Shown: in pieces, positions 1 through 5,568 of the stretch
Layout: every line of letters begins with the position of its first letter
Position numbering within the stretch: the first letter of the stretch is position 1
Assembly: GCA_002438075.1 (NCBI GenBank)
Contig: DJSQ01000232.1
Location: 1-5,568, forward strand
DNA: 5,568 nt
Reading direction: 5' to 3'
DNA from: Clostridiales bacterium UBA6330
Lineage (GTDB): Bacteria; Bacillota; Clostridia; Oscillospirales; CAG-272
The notes under the pieces: generated by a model
The model's database searches: none
What the model was told of the DNA's origin: nothing
What the model saw: only the letters and a program-made list of their open reading frames with translations
Position numbers and translations under genes: made by a program

Positions 1-42
1 CACCTGAGAAATCAGGTTGATTATGCTTGGGATGTTCATCAT
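1..42 (-). CDS. 5' end of a leftward gene, product unknown (partial)
   Basis: Reading the minus strand leftward from 42 gives 14 open codons, MMNIPSIINLISQV, before the window ends. Two ATG codons are adjacent (42-40 and 39-37). A GGAGGT ribosome binding site lies 7 bases before the first and 10 before the second, so either could be used; the first has the more usual spacing. A candidate promoter and a structured leader lie upstream on the same strand, which supports a real gene. The visible residues are mostly hydrophobic or polar and match no family I recognise, so no function is proposed. The gene is divergent from the transporter operon, and about 620 bases separate the two start codons. 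The main doubt is the very short visible reading frame. Confidence 0.55.
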   Translation of the reverse strand, partial: MMNIPSIINLISQV

Positions 43-229
43 GGGTACCACCTCCCTCCGTCTTTTGTACGGAGAGAGGGAATCCGATAATCGAATTCAA
101 CATCAGAAATGTCTTTCGCTCTCTCCGTCGTGCCGCGTAGGTCACCTACGGAGGGAGCCGACTGCCGCCAACTTCGGGGAATCGGTAGATTCCCTTATTT
201 CCCTGACAGACGCGCTTGTCTGCCCTTAT
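43..229 (-). promoter_or_regulatory. Structured 5' leader of the leftward gene, candidate RNA switch
   Basis: This non-coding stretch between the candidate leftward promoter and ATG 42 is dense in complementary segments. In minus-strand order they are A (157-148, CTCCCTCCGT), B (128-119, ACGGAGAGAG), C (78-69, CTCTCTCCGT) and D (61-52, ACGGAGGGAG, containing the ribosome binding site). A pairs perfectly with D and B with C, 10 bp each. A with B (one A-C mismatch) and C with D (one G-U pair) are alternatives. Local hairpins are a 5-bp stem 207-211/218-222, a 7-bp stem 177-183/188-194 with a 4-base loop, and a near-palindrome at 136-150. GATTCCC occurs twice on the minus strand (183-177 and 84-78), giving GGGAATC (194-188) two possible partners. 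I do not recognise a known riboswitch or T-box. Regulation is inferred from the pairing pattern alone. Confidence 0.45.
50..60 (-). promoter_or_regulatory. Ribosome binding site of the leftward gene, inside a hairpin arm
   Basis: On the minus strand this reads CGGAGGGAGGT, a near-perfect Shine-Dalgarno sequence placed 7 bases before the ATG at 42. It decides the start of the leftward gene. Most of it lies in the arm at 52-61, which can pair with 69-78 or with 148-157, so access to the ribosome may depend on how the leader folds. Confidence 0.6.
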
Positions 230-265
230 ATTATACACCATACACCGCTTGACTGCGTTTGTCAA
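230..265 (-). promoter_or_regulatory. Candidate leftward promoter
   Basis: On the minus strand a consensus -35 TTGACA lies at 265-260. It is followed after 17 bases by TATGGT (242-237, four of six matches to the -10 consensus). A perfect TATAAT lies slightly further on (235-230) but is 24 bases from TTGACA and has no good -35 at normal spacing. Either -10 would start RNA near 223-230, giving a leader of about 180-190 nt before ATG 42. The -35 sits inside one arm of the inverted repeat 242-272, so a protein bound to that repeat would block RNA polymerase. Confidence 0.5.
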
Positions 266-276
266 GCGGTGTTTTT
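242..276 (+). terminator. Perfect 12-bp inverted repeat with T-tract: rightward terminator or promoter operator
   Basis: ACACCGCTTGAC (242-253) and GTCAAGCGGTGT (261-272) are exact reverse complements around a 7-base loop. On the plus strand the stem runs into five T residues (272-276), the form of an intrinsic terminator; the minus strand has no matching T-run. However, no plus-strand gene is visible to the left, since the neighbouring gene is transcribed away from this site. The repeat also covers the -35 and part of the spacer of the leftward promoter, so it could be an operator. Both roles are possible. Confidence 0.5.
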
Positions 277-277
277 G

Positions 278-457
278 CTTTGCATGAAATTACTTGCTGA
301 CTGCTGTATGACGCCTTACACGTGTGCCGAGCATCTATCACAAAACAGCATTGCAACAAATGGTTTACATCTCGCGACATCCCCCCTCCCACTATGTCAC
401 ACCCCAACAAACGCCGGTGGCACCATGTTCGCACTCTCCCCGTAAAAGCGTTAAAAG
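278..457. other. Intergenic stretch with no gene seen
   Basis: No reading frame here has a convincing ribosome binding site together with protein-like composition; the short open frames on both strands are cysteine- and arginine-rich and overlap each other and the inverted repeat. I see no tRNA, rRNA or recognisable small RNA. Small features are an 8-bp palindrome ACACGTGT (318-325) and a TGTCAC at 395-400 that recurs at 561-566. No strong sigma-A promoter was found in this part. Confidence 0.6.
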
Positions 458-538
458 TTTTGAGGGAGTCCAGAGGGGTGACGGTCGCTTTGCGACCGTC
501 AGTAGCGAAGCGTTGCGTTTCTCAAAAGTCCCCTTTGG
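458..538. repeat. Intergenic GC-rich hairpin element
   Basis: The core is a perfect 10-bp stem, TGACGGTCGC (479-488) with GCGACCGTCA (492-501), and a TTT loop. It is flanked by CCAGAGGGG (470-478) and CCCCTTTGG (530-538), which can pair with one G-T wobble. TTTTGAG (458-464) and CTCAAAA (521-527) are also complementary but cannot form at the same time as the 470/530 stem without a pseudoknot. The layout resembles the GC-rich hairpin elements often seen between genes in Oscillospiraceae genomes; that comparison is from memory. No T-tract follows, so a terminator role is doubtful, though it could act as an insulator or RNA stabiliser. Confidence 0.5.
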
Positions 539-561
539 CACGTCCCCTCGCATTCCCCGCT

Positions 562-577
562 GTCACGGAAAAGTCAC
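562..577. promoter_or_regulatory. GTCAC direct repeat at 11-bp spacing, candidate response-regulator site
   Basis: GTCAC occurs at 562-566 and 573-577, 11 bp apart (one helical turn), ending 28 bases before the -35 of the transporter promoter. Tandem half-sites with this period are typical of OmpR/PhoB-family regulators, and the first copy reads CTGTCAC, like the first half of a Pho box. The position, about 64-79 bases before the predicted start of transcription, would suit an activator. With only five conserved bases per half-site, chance is a real possibility, and no regulator gene is visible here. Confidence 0.25.
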
Positions 578-605
578 TTTGGGGGAGTAAAATAGGAAAA
601 AAGGG

Positions 606-634
606 TTGTAACGAGAGGAGAAGTATGGTATAAT
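606..634 (+). promoter_or_regulatory. Sigma-A-type extended -10 promoter of the transporter operon
   Basis: TTGTAA (606-611, four of six matches to TTGACA) is followed after exactly 17 bases by a perfect TATAAT (629-634). A TG dinucleotide at 626-627 makes this an extended -10 element. RNA would start near 641, leaving an untranslated leader of only about 24 bases before ATG 665. There is therefore no room for a riboswitch, and control is more likely exerted upstream of or at the promoter. Confidence 0.75.
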
Positions 635-646
635 GGAAGCACAGAA

Positions 647-657
647 AAGGAAGGGGG
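647..657 (+). promoter_or_regulatory. Ribosome binding site of the first transporter gene
   Basis: The purine run AAGGAAGGGGG ends 7 bases before ATG 665 and sits just after the predicted start of transcription. It is less perfect than the site of the second gene but supports ATG 665. No other in-frame start codon lies between it and the promoter. Confidence 0.7.
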
Positions 658-664
658 AACGCAA

Positions 665-2896
665 ATGGCACTGCTGACTTTGAAGAACATCGGCAAGATA
701 TACGTCTCCGAGGGGAATGTCGCGGTGGGAATCCGAGGGGTCAACCTGACGTTTGACCGCGGGGAATTCGTGGCAATCACGGGTAAATCCGGCTCGGGAA
801 AATCGACGCTTTTGTCGGTCATCAGCGGCATGGACACCTACGAGGAGGGCGACCTGCTCATTGAGGGCAAGTCCACGGCGCACTACACACAGCCCGACTG
901 GGAGGAGTACAGGCAGAAGTACATCTCGTTCATTTTTCAGGACTACAACATCATTGAGAGCTTTACGGTCCTGCAAAACGTCGAGCTGGCACTGATGCAC
1001 ATCACCGACCCGCGCGAGCGCCGCAGGCGCGCAATGGAGCTGATTCGCCGCGTGGGACTTTCGGACCGCGTCCGTCAGAAGGGCAGTAAGCTCTCGGGCG
1101 GGCAGAAGCAACGGACCGTCATCGCGCGGGCGCTTGCAAAGGACAGCCCCATCATCCTTGCCGACGAGCCGACGGGAAACCTCGACTCCGCAACGGGCAA
1201 GGAGATTATCGAGCTGCTGCGCGAGGTCTCAAAGGATAAGCTCGTCATCGTCGTGACCCATAATTTCGAGCAGGTGGAATACTGCGCCACGCGGCACATC
1301 CGCGTTTACGATGGCGCGATTGAATCCGACCACGTTGTCAGCGCGCCTTCGGTTTCCCCTGCCTCCTCCGCGCCCACTGCCGAGCCGAAGGGCGTGACAG
1401 CATGGCAGGGCGGACGGGTGCTGGGTCGCTCCATGTTCGCCTCGCGCCCCAAGCTGACCGCGTTCATGTGCCTGCTCATGGCGGTCGGAATGCTGGGTCT
1501 GTTCTTTGCAACCTCGATGTTTGACAGCATGAACGACCTGTTCGAGCCGAATCGGATGTTCCGCCACGTGGACGGGCGTGTGGTCTTTACCCGCCGCGAT
1601 GGTGCGCCCATGACCGACGAAGAGGTCAAGCAGGCGGCGGAGACCTACGGCGCGGAAGCCTCGCTCCACTACGACCGTTTGATTGACGGCGGCAATGTTT
1701 ACATCAACGAAAGCGGAATCAACAACAGCGTGCTCGTTCACTTCGCCTACGGAGAGAAGGCGGACGGGAAGGTTTACGGTCGCTATCCCGAAGCCGCAGA
1801 CGAGGTTCTGCTCTGTCTGCCGATTTACATGAAGCCCGCATACGGGACTGACCCCGAGGCGCGCGGCAAAACGCTCAAAATCGACTACACGCAGCAGTAC
1901 GACAATTTCCGCGTGGTTGGTGTTTCCTACTACTACGACAACACGAAGGACGGAAAAGCCATCTTCAGCGAAGCGGGCTACAACGCCATGCTCGGCGCGC
2001 GGACGCTTCTGGACGATAACAGCAAAATTTCCGCAACCGTGAAGGGAACGGACGGCAAAGAGGTCCTCTACAGCATCGGTGACATCCGCATCCGCTTTGA
2101 CAGCGGCTTTTCGGGCTTTGCCATTGCGGGAAAGAATATCAAGACCGACCGAATCGGCGCTGTCACCCTGCAAGCCGTCTATTACACCTACGATTACGTA
2201 AACGCGGGCAGCTACGGCGAGAAGGAGCACGTGCAGGAATGGACCCTTGACCCCGCACAGCTGACAACCGAGGACCCCGCAAGCTATGCCGACCCGAACA
2301 GCTACACGCTCTACATCAGCGGTGAGCTTGCCGCCTCGCTCGCATCGGAATACCTCTCGCTTTCCTACCGTCAGGCATCGCTCTTCTTTGAGAACGACCG
2401 CGCGGCGAAAAAGGCGGCGGAGAAAATGTGCGAGGAGGGCTTCATTGCGGTCACGTCCGACACTGCCTACTCCCCCGACCCCGCCGAAACCATTCTTGCC
2501 ACCGTGCTTGCCATCTTCACGCTGTTTGAATGGGTGCTGGTGGTCCTGTTCCTCGCCTTCTTCATCAACCTCTGCTCCTCCCGCACCATCGGGACCTTCC
2601 GCGGCGACCTCGCCATTATGCGGTCGATGGGAATTCCCGTCAAGGTCATCCGCGTTGCCATGTACGTGCGGATGCTCCTCTCACTGATTCCCGCCTGCAT
2701 CCTGCTTGCGGTCTGCTCCGTGCTGGTTTACACCATCCCGCAGGCGAACGCCATCTTCCCCTATCTGCATCTGTGGCAGTATCTCATTCTTGCGGTCGGG
2801 ATGCTTCTGATTACGCTCCGCGTTACGCATAAGCAGATTCGCCGCCTGTTCGGTCAAAGCGTCAAGAAAGCCCTGAAAGGAGGGAACGCCGAATGA
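665..2896 (+). CDS. MacB-like ABC transporter half, ATPase fused to FtsX-type permease (first subunit)
   Basis: This 743-residue membrane protein joins an ABC ATPase to an FtsX/MacB-type permease. The ATPase (about 1-222) has a Walker A motif GKSGSGKST (40-48 with the leading G), Q-loop Q92, signature LSGGQ (143-147), Walker B ending at D167 and E168, D-loop NLDS (172-175) and switch H199, so it should hydrolyse ATP. A Pro/Ala/Ser-rich linker (about 225-241) leads to membrane helix 1 (about 264-284), an extracytoplasmic domain of about 320 residues (285-608), and helices near 609-637, 668-690 and 698-718. The cytoplasmic loop after helix 2 has the permease-like stretch LAIMRSMG (649-656). Known relatives couple ATP use to mechanical movement rather than forming a channel. 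The start is set by ribosome binding site 647-657 and promoter 606-634. The stop overlaps the next gene by ATGA, so the two are coupled and probably form a heterodimer. The substrate is unknown. Confidence 0.96.
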   Translation: MALLTLKNIGKIYVSEGNVAVGIRGVNLTFDRGEFVAITGKSGSGKSTLLSVISGMDTYEEGDLLIEGKSTAHYTQPDWEEYRQKYISFIFQDYNIIESFTVLQNVELALMHITDPRERRRRAMELIRRVGLSDRVRQKGSKLSGGQKQRTVIARALAKDSPIILADEPTGNLDSATGKEIIELLREVSKDKLVIVVTHNFEQVEYCATRHIRVYDGAIESDHVVSAPSVSPASSAPTAEPKGVTAWQGGRVLGRSMFASRPKLTAFMCLLMAVGMLGLFFATSMFDSMNDLFEPNRMFRHVDGRVVFTRRDGAPMTDEEVKQAAETYGAEASLHYDRLIDGGNVYINESGINNSVLVHFAYGEKADGKVYGRYPEAADEVLLCLPIYMKPAYGTDPEARGKTLKIDYTQQYDNFRVVGVSYYYDNTKDGKAIFSEAGYNAMLGARTLLDDNSKISATVKGTDGKEVLYSIGDIRIRFDSGFSGFAIAGKNIKTDRIGAVTLQAVYYTYDYVNAGSYGEKEHVQEWTLDPAQLTTEDPASYADPNSYTLYISGELAASLASEYLSLSYRQASLFFENDRAAKKAAEKMCEEGFIAVTSDTAYSPDPAETILATVLAIFTLFEWVLVVLFLAFFINLCSSRTIGTFRGDLAIMRSMGIPVKVIRVAMYVRMLLSLIPACILLAVCSVLVYTIPQANAIFPYLHLWQYLILAVGMLLITLRVTHKQIRRLFGQSVKKALKGGNAE
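2876..2884 (+). promoter_or_regulatory. Ribosome binding site of the second transporter gene
   Basis: AAAGGAGGG lies within the last codons of the first gene and ends 8 bases before ATG 2893. It is close to the ideal anti-16S match and fixes this start. With the 4-base ATGA overlap (2893-2896), it lets ribosomes finishing the first protein restart at once on the second, which favours equal amounts of the two subunits. Confidence 0.85.
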
Positions 2897-5505
2897 TTCG
2901 CATCGAGCATCTGAACAAATTCTTCAACAAAGGCAAGCAGAACGAGATTCACGTCATCAACGACATCAGCCTCGACCTGCCCGAGCGGGGCATGGTTGCC
3001 ATCTTCGGCAAGAGCGGGTGCGGCAAAACCACCCTGCTCAACGTCATCGGCGGTCTGGACCGCTTTTCGGGCGGCAGTCTGACCGTGAACGGTCAGAGCA
3101 TCCGCGAGGACACCGACGCCCTGCGCAACCGCGAGATGGGCTACATCTTCCAGAACTACAACCTCTGCCGTGATGTCTCCTGCTACGACAACGTTGCCAA
3201 CGCCCTGCGCCTGTGCGGAATGAAAGACGGCTGGGAAATGCGGGAGCGCGTCAAGGCGGCGCTTACAAACGTTGGCATGGAGGGCTTTGAGAACCGCACG
3301 CCCGATTCGCTCTCGGGCGGTCAGCAGCAGCGCATTGCCATTGCGCGCGCCATTGTCAAGAACCCGCGCGTCATCCTTGCCGATGAGCCGACGGGAAACC
3401 TTGACGAGGCAAACACGGTCCTTGTCATGGACCTGCTCCGCGAGATTGCCCGCGACCATCTGGTCCTGCTCGTCACGCACGAGGAGGATTTGGTGGACCA
3501 CTACTGCGAAACGGTGATTGAGCTGTCCGACGGCAAGGTGGTCAACGTCCGCGGCAACGAGACGGCGAACGGGCTGCGCGTCAAGGACAAGAACGACATC
3601 TGGCTCGGCGAGCTGGAAAAGCACGAGGAAACCGACGACGGCAGGGTTTCGGTGACCTACTACGGCGAGAAGCCCGCCTCCCCCGTCCGTCTGCGCGTGG
3701 TCAACAACGGCGGAAAGCTCTATCTGCAAATCGACACGGCGGGTGTGCAGGTCCTTGACGACACCTGCGAGGTCCGTCTGCGTGAGGGGGTATTCGAGGC
3801 GCGGAACGAAACCGTGCGCGACAGCGAGCGCGTGAACATGGCAAAGCTCCCGCCCGTCACGGGGTCGCGGTACGGTCGGCTCTACACGCTCCCCTCCGCC
3901 CTGCGGAGCGGCTGGCGCGCGAACTTCGGCAAGACCCGCAAGGGAAAGAAGTTTCTGTTGGTGTTGATGACGCTCTTCTCGGCGGTTCTGGTTCTGATGA
4001 CCTCGCTGTTCGGTACCTCCATCCGCACGCTTCAGGATGCAAGGACCGCCAACAGCAAAAACACCTTCTACCTCTACACCTCCGCCGACGGCGACGTTTC
4101 CGAAAAGCTGCTTGCAGCGCTGAACGACCCCGCCAATCCCATTGACGACATTCAGCTGCTCATGGGCTACGGAACGCGCGGGGATGAGGAATTCAGCTTC
4201 AACACGGGCTTCTTTGAAACCTTTTCCATCGTCGGCTACGGTCGTTCCGACACAATCTCGGGGCACGCGGTGCTTCTGGACCGCTCCTGCGCGGACGGCA
4301 AAAAGCTCGTTGCGGGCAAGCAGACCGACCTCGGCAGGGCGGATATGCTGATTTCCTCGGCGATGGCGGACCTGCTTCTGAAGGCAAGCACGGTCGGCTA
4401 TCTGCGGAATTACAACGACCTGATCGGGCTCTCCTCCACCTCCTCGCTGTCGGTTATCGACCCGTCGACCGGCGAGAATCGGATTCTCTCGATTGCGGGC
4501 ATTGTGGAGGACGATGAAGCGGCAATCTATGCGCACCCGTTCGCGGTTGCAAAGTACCGTCTTGCGCGGTTCCCCATCTCTTTGGCGCTCCCCATTACGG
4601 CGGGCTATCAAAAGGAGCTGACCGCGGGCAACCTTGTGGTATGGTCTGACGGCTCGCTCCCCGCCGAAAAGCTGCCGAAGGCAGGCGAAAAGCTGTCGGT
4701 TCACGGCATGAGCTTCACGGTTTCGGAGGTAGTCAACTACAAGCAGGGTGACACGGAGGACCCGAACGCGGACACGCCGCTTTGGGGGACCTACCTGCTC
4801 GTTTGCGAGGCGGACTACATCGCGCTCTCCCGCAGAAACGGCACGACCGATGCGCGGTTTGCGGGAGATATGGACTACTATCATCAAGCCTTTGACGAGG
4901 AAAAGGTGCTGGAGTCCTCCTATTACAACAACGACACAACGCCCCGTTACACCGCGATTCACACCACGAACCCGCGCGCGACCGAGGCTTGGCTGAAGTC
5001 GACCTTTGCCGATGTAAAGGGACCGTCCGTTGGCGGCGGGATATACACCGAGGCGCTCTACACGCCCGAGATGCTGTACGAAACCGAGCTGATCGGGAGC
5101 CGCGAGAACATTATTTCGTCCTTCATCAGCATGGCGGTGATTGTCGGCATTCTCTGCGTGTGCATTTACTTCATCATGCGGTCCTCGCTGATGAAGGGCA
5201 TCCGCGAGGTGGGCATTTACCGTGCAATCGGCGTGACGCGCAAGAATCTGCTGTTCCGTTTCCTCATCGAATCGGCGGTTCTGACGGCGCTGACGACGGT
5301 GGTCGGGTTCCTGCTCTCCAGCGCGGTGATGCGGCTCTGGCTCCGCGCCACGCCGCTGATGGAGCAGCTCTTCTTCTACCCGCTCTGGCTGGCAGGCGCT
5401 CTGCTAATCCTGATTGTAGGTGTCTGCCTCCTCTGCGGTGTTCTCCCCGCCCTGACCCTCCTGCGCAAGACCCCCAGCGAGATTCTTGCGAAGTATGATA
5501 TCTGA
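2893..5505 (+). CDS. MacB-like ABC transporter half with extra cytoplasmic domain (second subunit)
   Basis: This 870-residue protein is the partner of the upstream gene and has the same order of parts. The ATPase (about 1-216) shows Walker A GKSGCGKTT (39-47), Q87, LSGGQ (140-144), Walker B ending at D164 and E165, NLDE (169-172) and H196, all intact. A beta-rich cytoplasmic segment with no counterpart in the first subunit follows (about 226-336; for example VSVTYYG at 252-258 and VRLRVV at 265-270). Helix 1 is near 354-374, the extracytoplasmic domain spans about 375-738, and helices lie near 740-762, 793-813 and 831-853. The loop after helix 2 carries IREVGIYRAIGVTRKNL (770-786), the hallmark FtsX/MacB permease signature, and the C-terminus has the typical P-x-E-I-L ending (PSEIL at 861-865). 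It overlaps the upstream stop codon by 4 bases and is last in the operon, followed by a hairpin. The substrate is unknown; envelope-lipid or peptide transport, antimicrobial resistance and envelope signalling all fit the family. Confidence 0.96.
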   Translation: MIRIEHLNKFFNKGKQNEIHVINDISLDLPERGMVAIFGKSGCGKTTLLNVIGGLDRFSGGSLTVNGQSIREDTDALRNREMGYIFQNYNLCRDVSCYDNVANALRLCGMKDGWEMRERVKAALTNVGMEGFENRTPDSLSGGQQQRIAIARAIVKNPRVILADEPTGNLDEANTVLVMDLLREIARDHLVLLVTHEEDLVDHYCETVIELSDGKVVNVRGNETANGLRVKDKNDIWLGELEKHEETDDGRVSVTYYGEKPASPVRLRVVNNGGKLYLQIDTAGVQVLDDTCEVRLREGVFEARNETVRDSERVNMAKLPPVTGSRYGRLYTLPSALRSGWRANFGKTRKGKKFLLVLMTLFSAVLVLMTSLFGTSIRTLQDARTANSKNTFYLYTSADGDVSEKLLAALNDPANPIDDIQLLMGYGTRGDEEFSFNTGFFETFSIVGYGRSDTISGHAVLLDRSCADGKKLVAGKQTDLGRADMLISSAMADLLLKASTVGYLRNYNDLIGLSSTSSLSVIDPSTGENRILSIAGIVEDDEAAIYAHPFAVAKYRLARFPISLALPITAGYQKELTAGNLVVWSDGSLPAEKLPKAGEKLSVHGMSFTVSEVVNYKQGDTEDPNADTPLWGTYLLVCEADYIALSRRNGTTDARFAGDMDYYHQAFDEEKVLESSYYNNDTTPRYTAIHTTNPRATEAWLKSTFADVKGPSVGGGIYTEALYTPEMLYETELIGSRENIISSFISMAVIVGILCVCIYFIMRSSLMKGIREVGIYRAIGVTRKNLLFRFLIESAVLTALTTVVGFLLSSAVMRLWLRATPLMEQLFFYPLWLAGALLILIVGVCLLCGVLPALTLLRKTPSEILAKYDI

Positions 5506-5520
5506 GGGAGAAGGAAGACC

Positions 5521-5568
5521 TTGGAGGCGCAGGGGACCCTCTTTCGCAGAGGGTCCCCTACCCTCCAA
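5521..5568 (+). terminator. Long two-part hairpin after the operon, probable terminator (cut by window end)
   Basis: The inner stem is a perfect 11 bp, GGGGACCCTCT (5532-5542) with AGAGGGTCCCC (5548-5558), around a TTCGC loop. An outer 7-bp stem, TTGGAGG (5521-5527) with CCTCCAA (5562-5568), encloses it. The element begins 15 bases after the stop codon of the second transporter gene, where a terminator is expected. No T-tract is visible, but the window ends at the last paired base, so one could follow. It may instead be a copy of the same general class of intergenic hairpin as 458-538. Confidence 0.6.

Noticed and set aside
1..34. Passing resemblance to the 3' part of a TPP riboswitch on the plus strand (CTGAGA and a TTATGC stretch)
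   Set aside because: The order and spacing of the conserved thi-box elements are wrong, the 5' half is missing, and the minus strand here reads as the start of a coding region.
43..229. A T-box, ribosomal-protein leader or cyclic-dinucleotide riboswitch
   Set aside because: I could not find the T-box antiterminator motif or the conserved cores of the riboswitch classes I know on either strand.
231..434. A 67-codon minus-strand open frame
   Set aside because: It runs through the inverted repeat and promoter region, is Cys/Arg-rich, and has only a weak GGGGAG upstream at wide spacing.
17..445. A 142-codon plus-strand open frame across the left intergenic region
   Set aside because: It overlaps the leftward gene start, its leader and the 12-bp inverted repeat, has no good ribosome binding site, and its protein is Cys/Ser/Leu-rich with no domain-like pattern.
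588..593. TAAAAT as an alternative -10 for the transporter operon
   Set aside because: No acceptable -35 lies 16-18 bases upstream, and the extended TATAAT at 629-634 is far better.
1229..2230. A 333-codon open frame on the minus strand opposite the first transporter gene
   Set aside because: It is an antisense shadow of the ATPase-permease gene, with Val/Arg-rich composition and no domain motifs.
2854..4962. A 702-codon open frame on the minus strand opposite the second transporter gene
   Set aside because: It lies antisense to a clear ABC transporter gene, has no recognisable domain, has a low-complexity Arg/Val/Gly-rich composition, and is explained by GC-biased codons that avoid stops on the opposite strand.

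Overview
The window looks like a chromosomal piece of a moderately GC-rich Gram-positive bacterium, most likely a gut-type member of the Clostridia (Oscillospiraceae/Ruminococcaceae-like). This is inferred from strong AGGAGG-type ribosome binding sites, a sigma-A-like promoter, GC-biased third codon positions, the large NBD-permease fusions common in that group, and GC-rich hairpin elements between genes. The species cannot be named from the sequence.

Layout. Positions 1-42 hold the first 14 codons of a leftward gene that runs off the window. It has a good ribosome binding site and a leader of roughly 180-190 nt (about 43-229, minus strand) full of mutually complementary segments. Positions 230-272 carry the candidate leftward promoter, overlapped by a perfect 12-bp inverted repeat that is followed on the plus strand by a T-tract. 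Positions 278-605 contain no convincing gene; they hold a hairpin element (458-538) and a GTCAC direct repeat at 11-bp spacing (562-577). A good extended -10 promoter (606-634) and ribosome binding site lead into two large rightward genes, 665-2896 and 2893-5505, coupled by an ATGA overlap. A long two-part hairpin at the right edge (5521-5568) closes the operon.

How the genes work together. Each gene encodes a complete MacB-like half transporter: an N-terminal ABC ATPase, one membrane helix, a large extracytoplasmic domain of about 320-360 residues, and three further helices of the FtsX/MacB permease type. The two proteins differ in sequence and length, are translationally coupled, and both have intact ATPase motifs. 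The simplest reading is an obligate heterodimer with two working ATP sites that performs mechanical work across the membrane. Possible roles are moving or sensing a lipid, peptide or antimicrobial, or signalling to envelope proteins, as in MacB, BceAB, LolCDE or FtsEX. The substrate cannot be read from the sequence, and no kinase, regulator or adaptor gene is visible. The second protein also has a beta-rich cytoplasmic segment of about 110 residues between its ATPase and first helix. The most unusual non-coding feature is the switch-like leader of the leftward gene.
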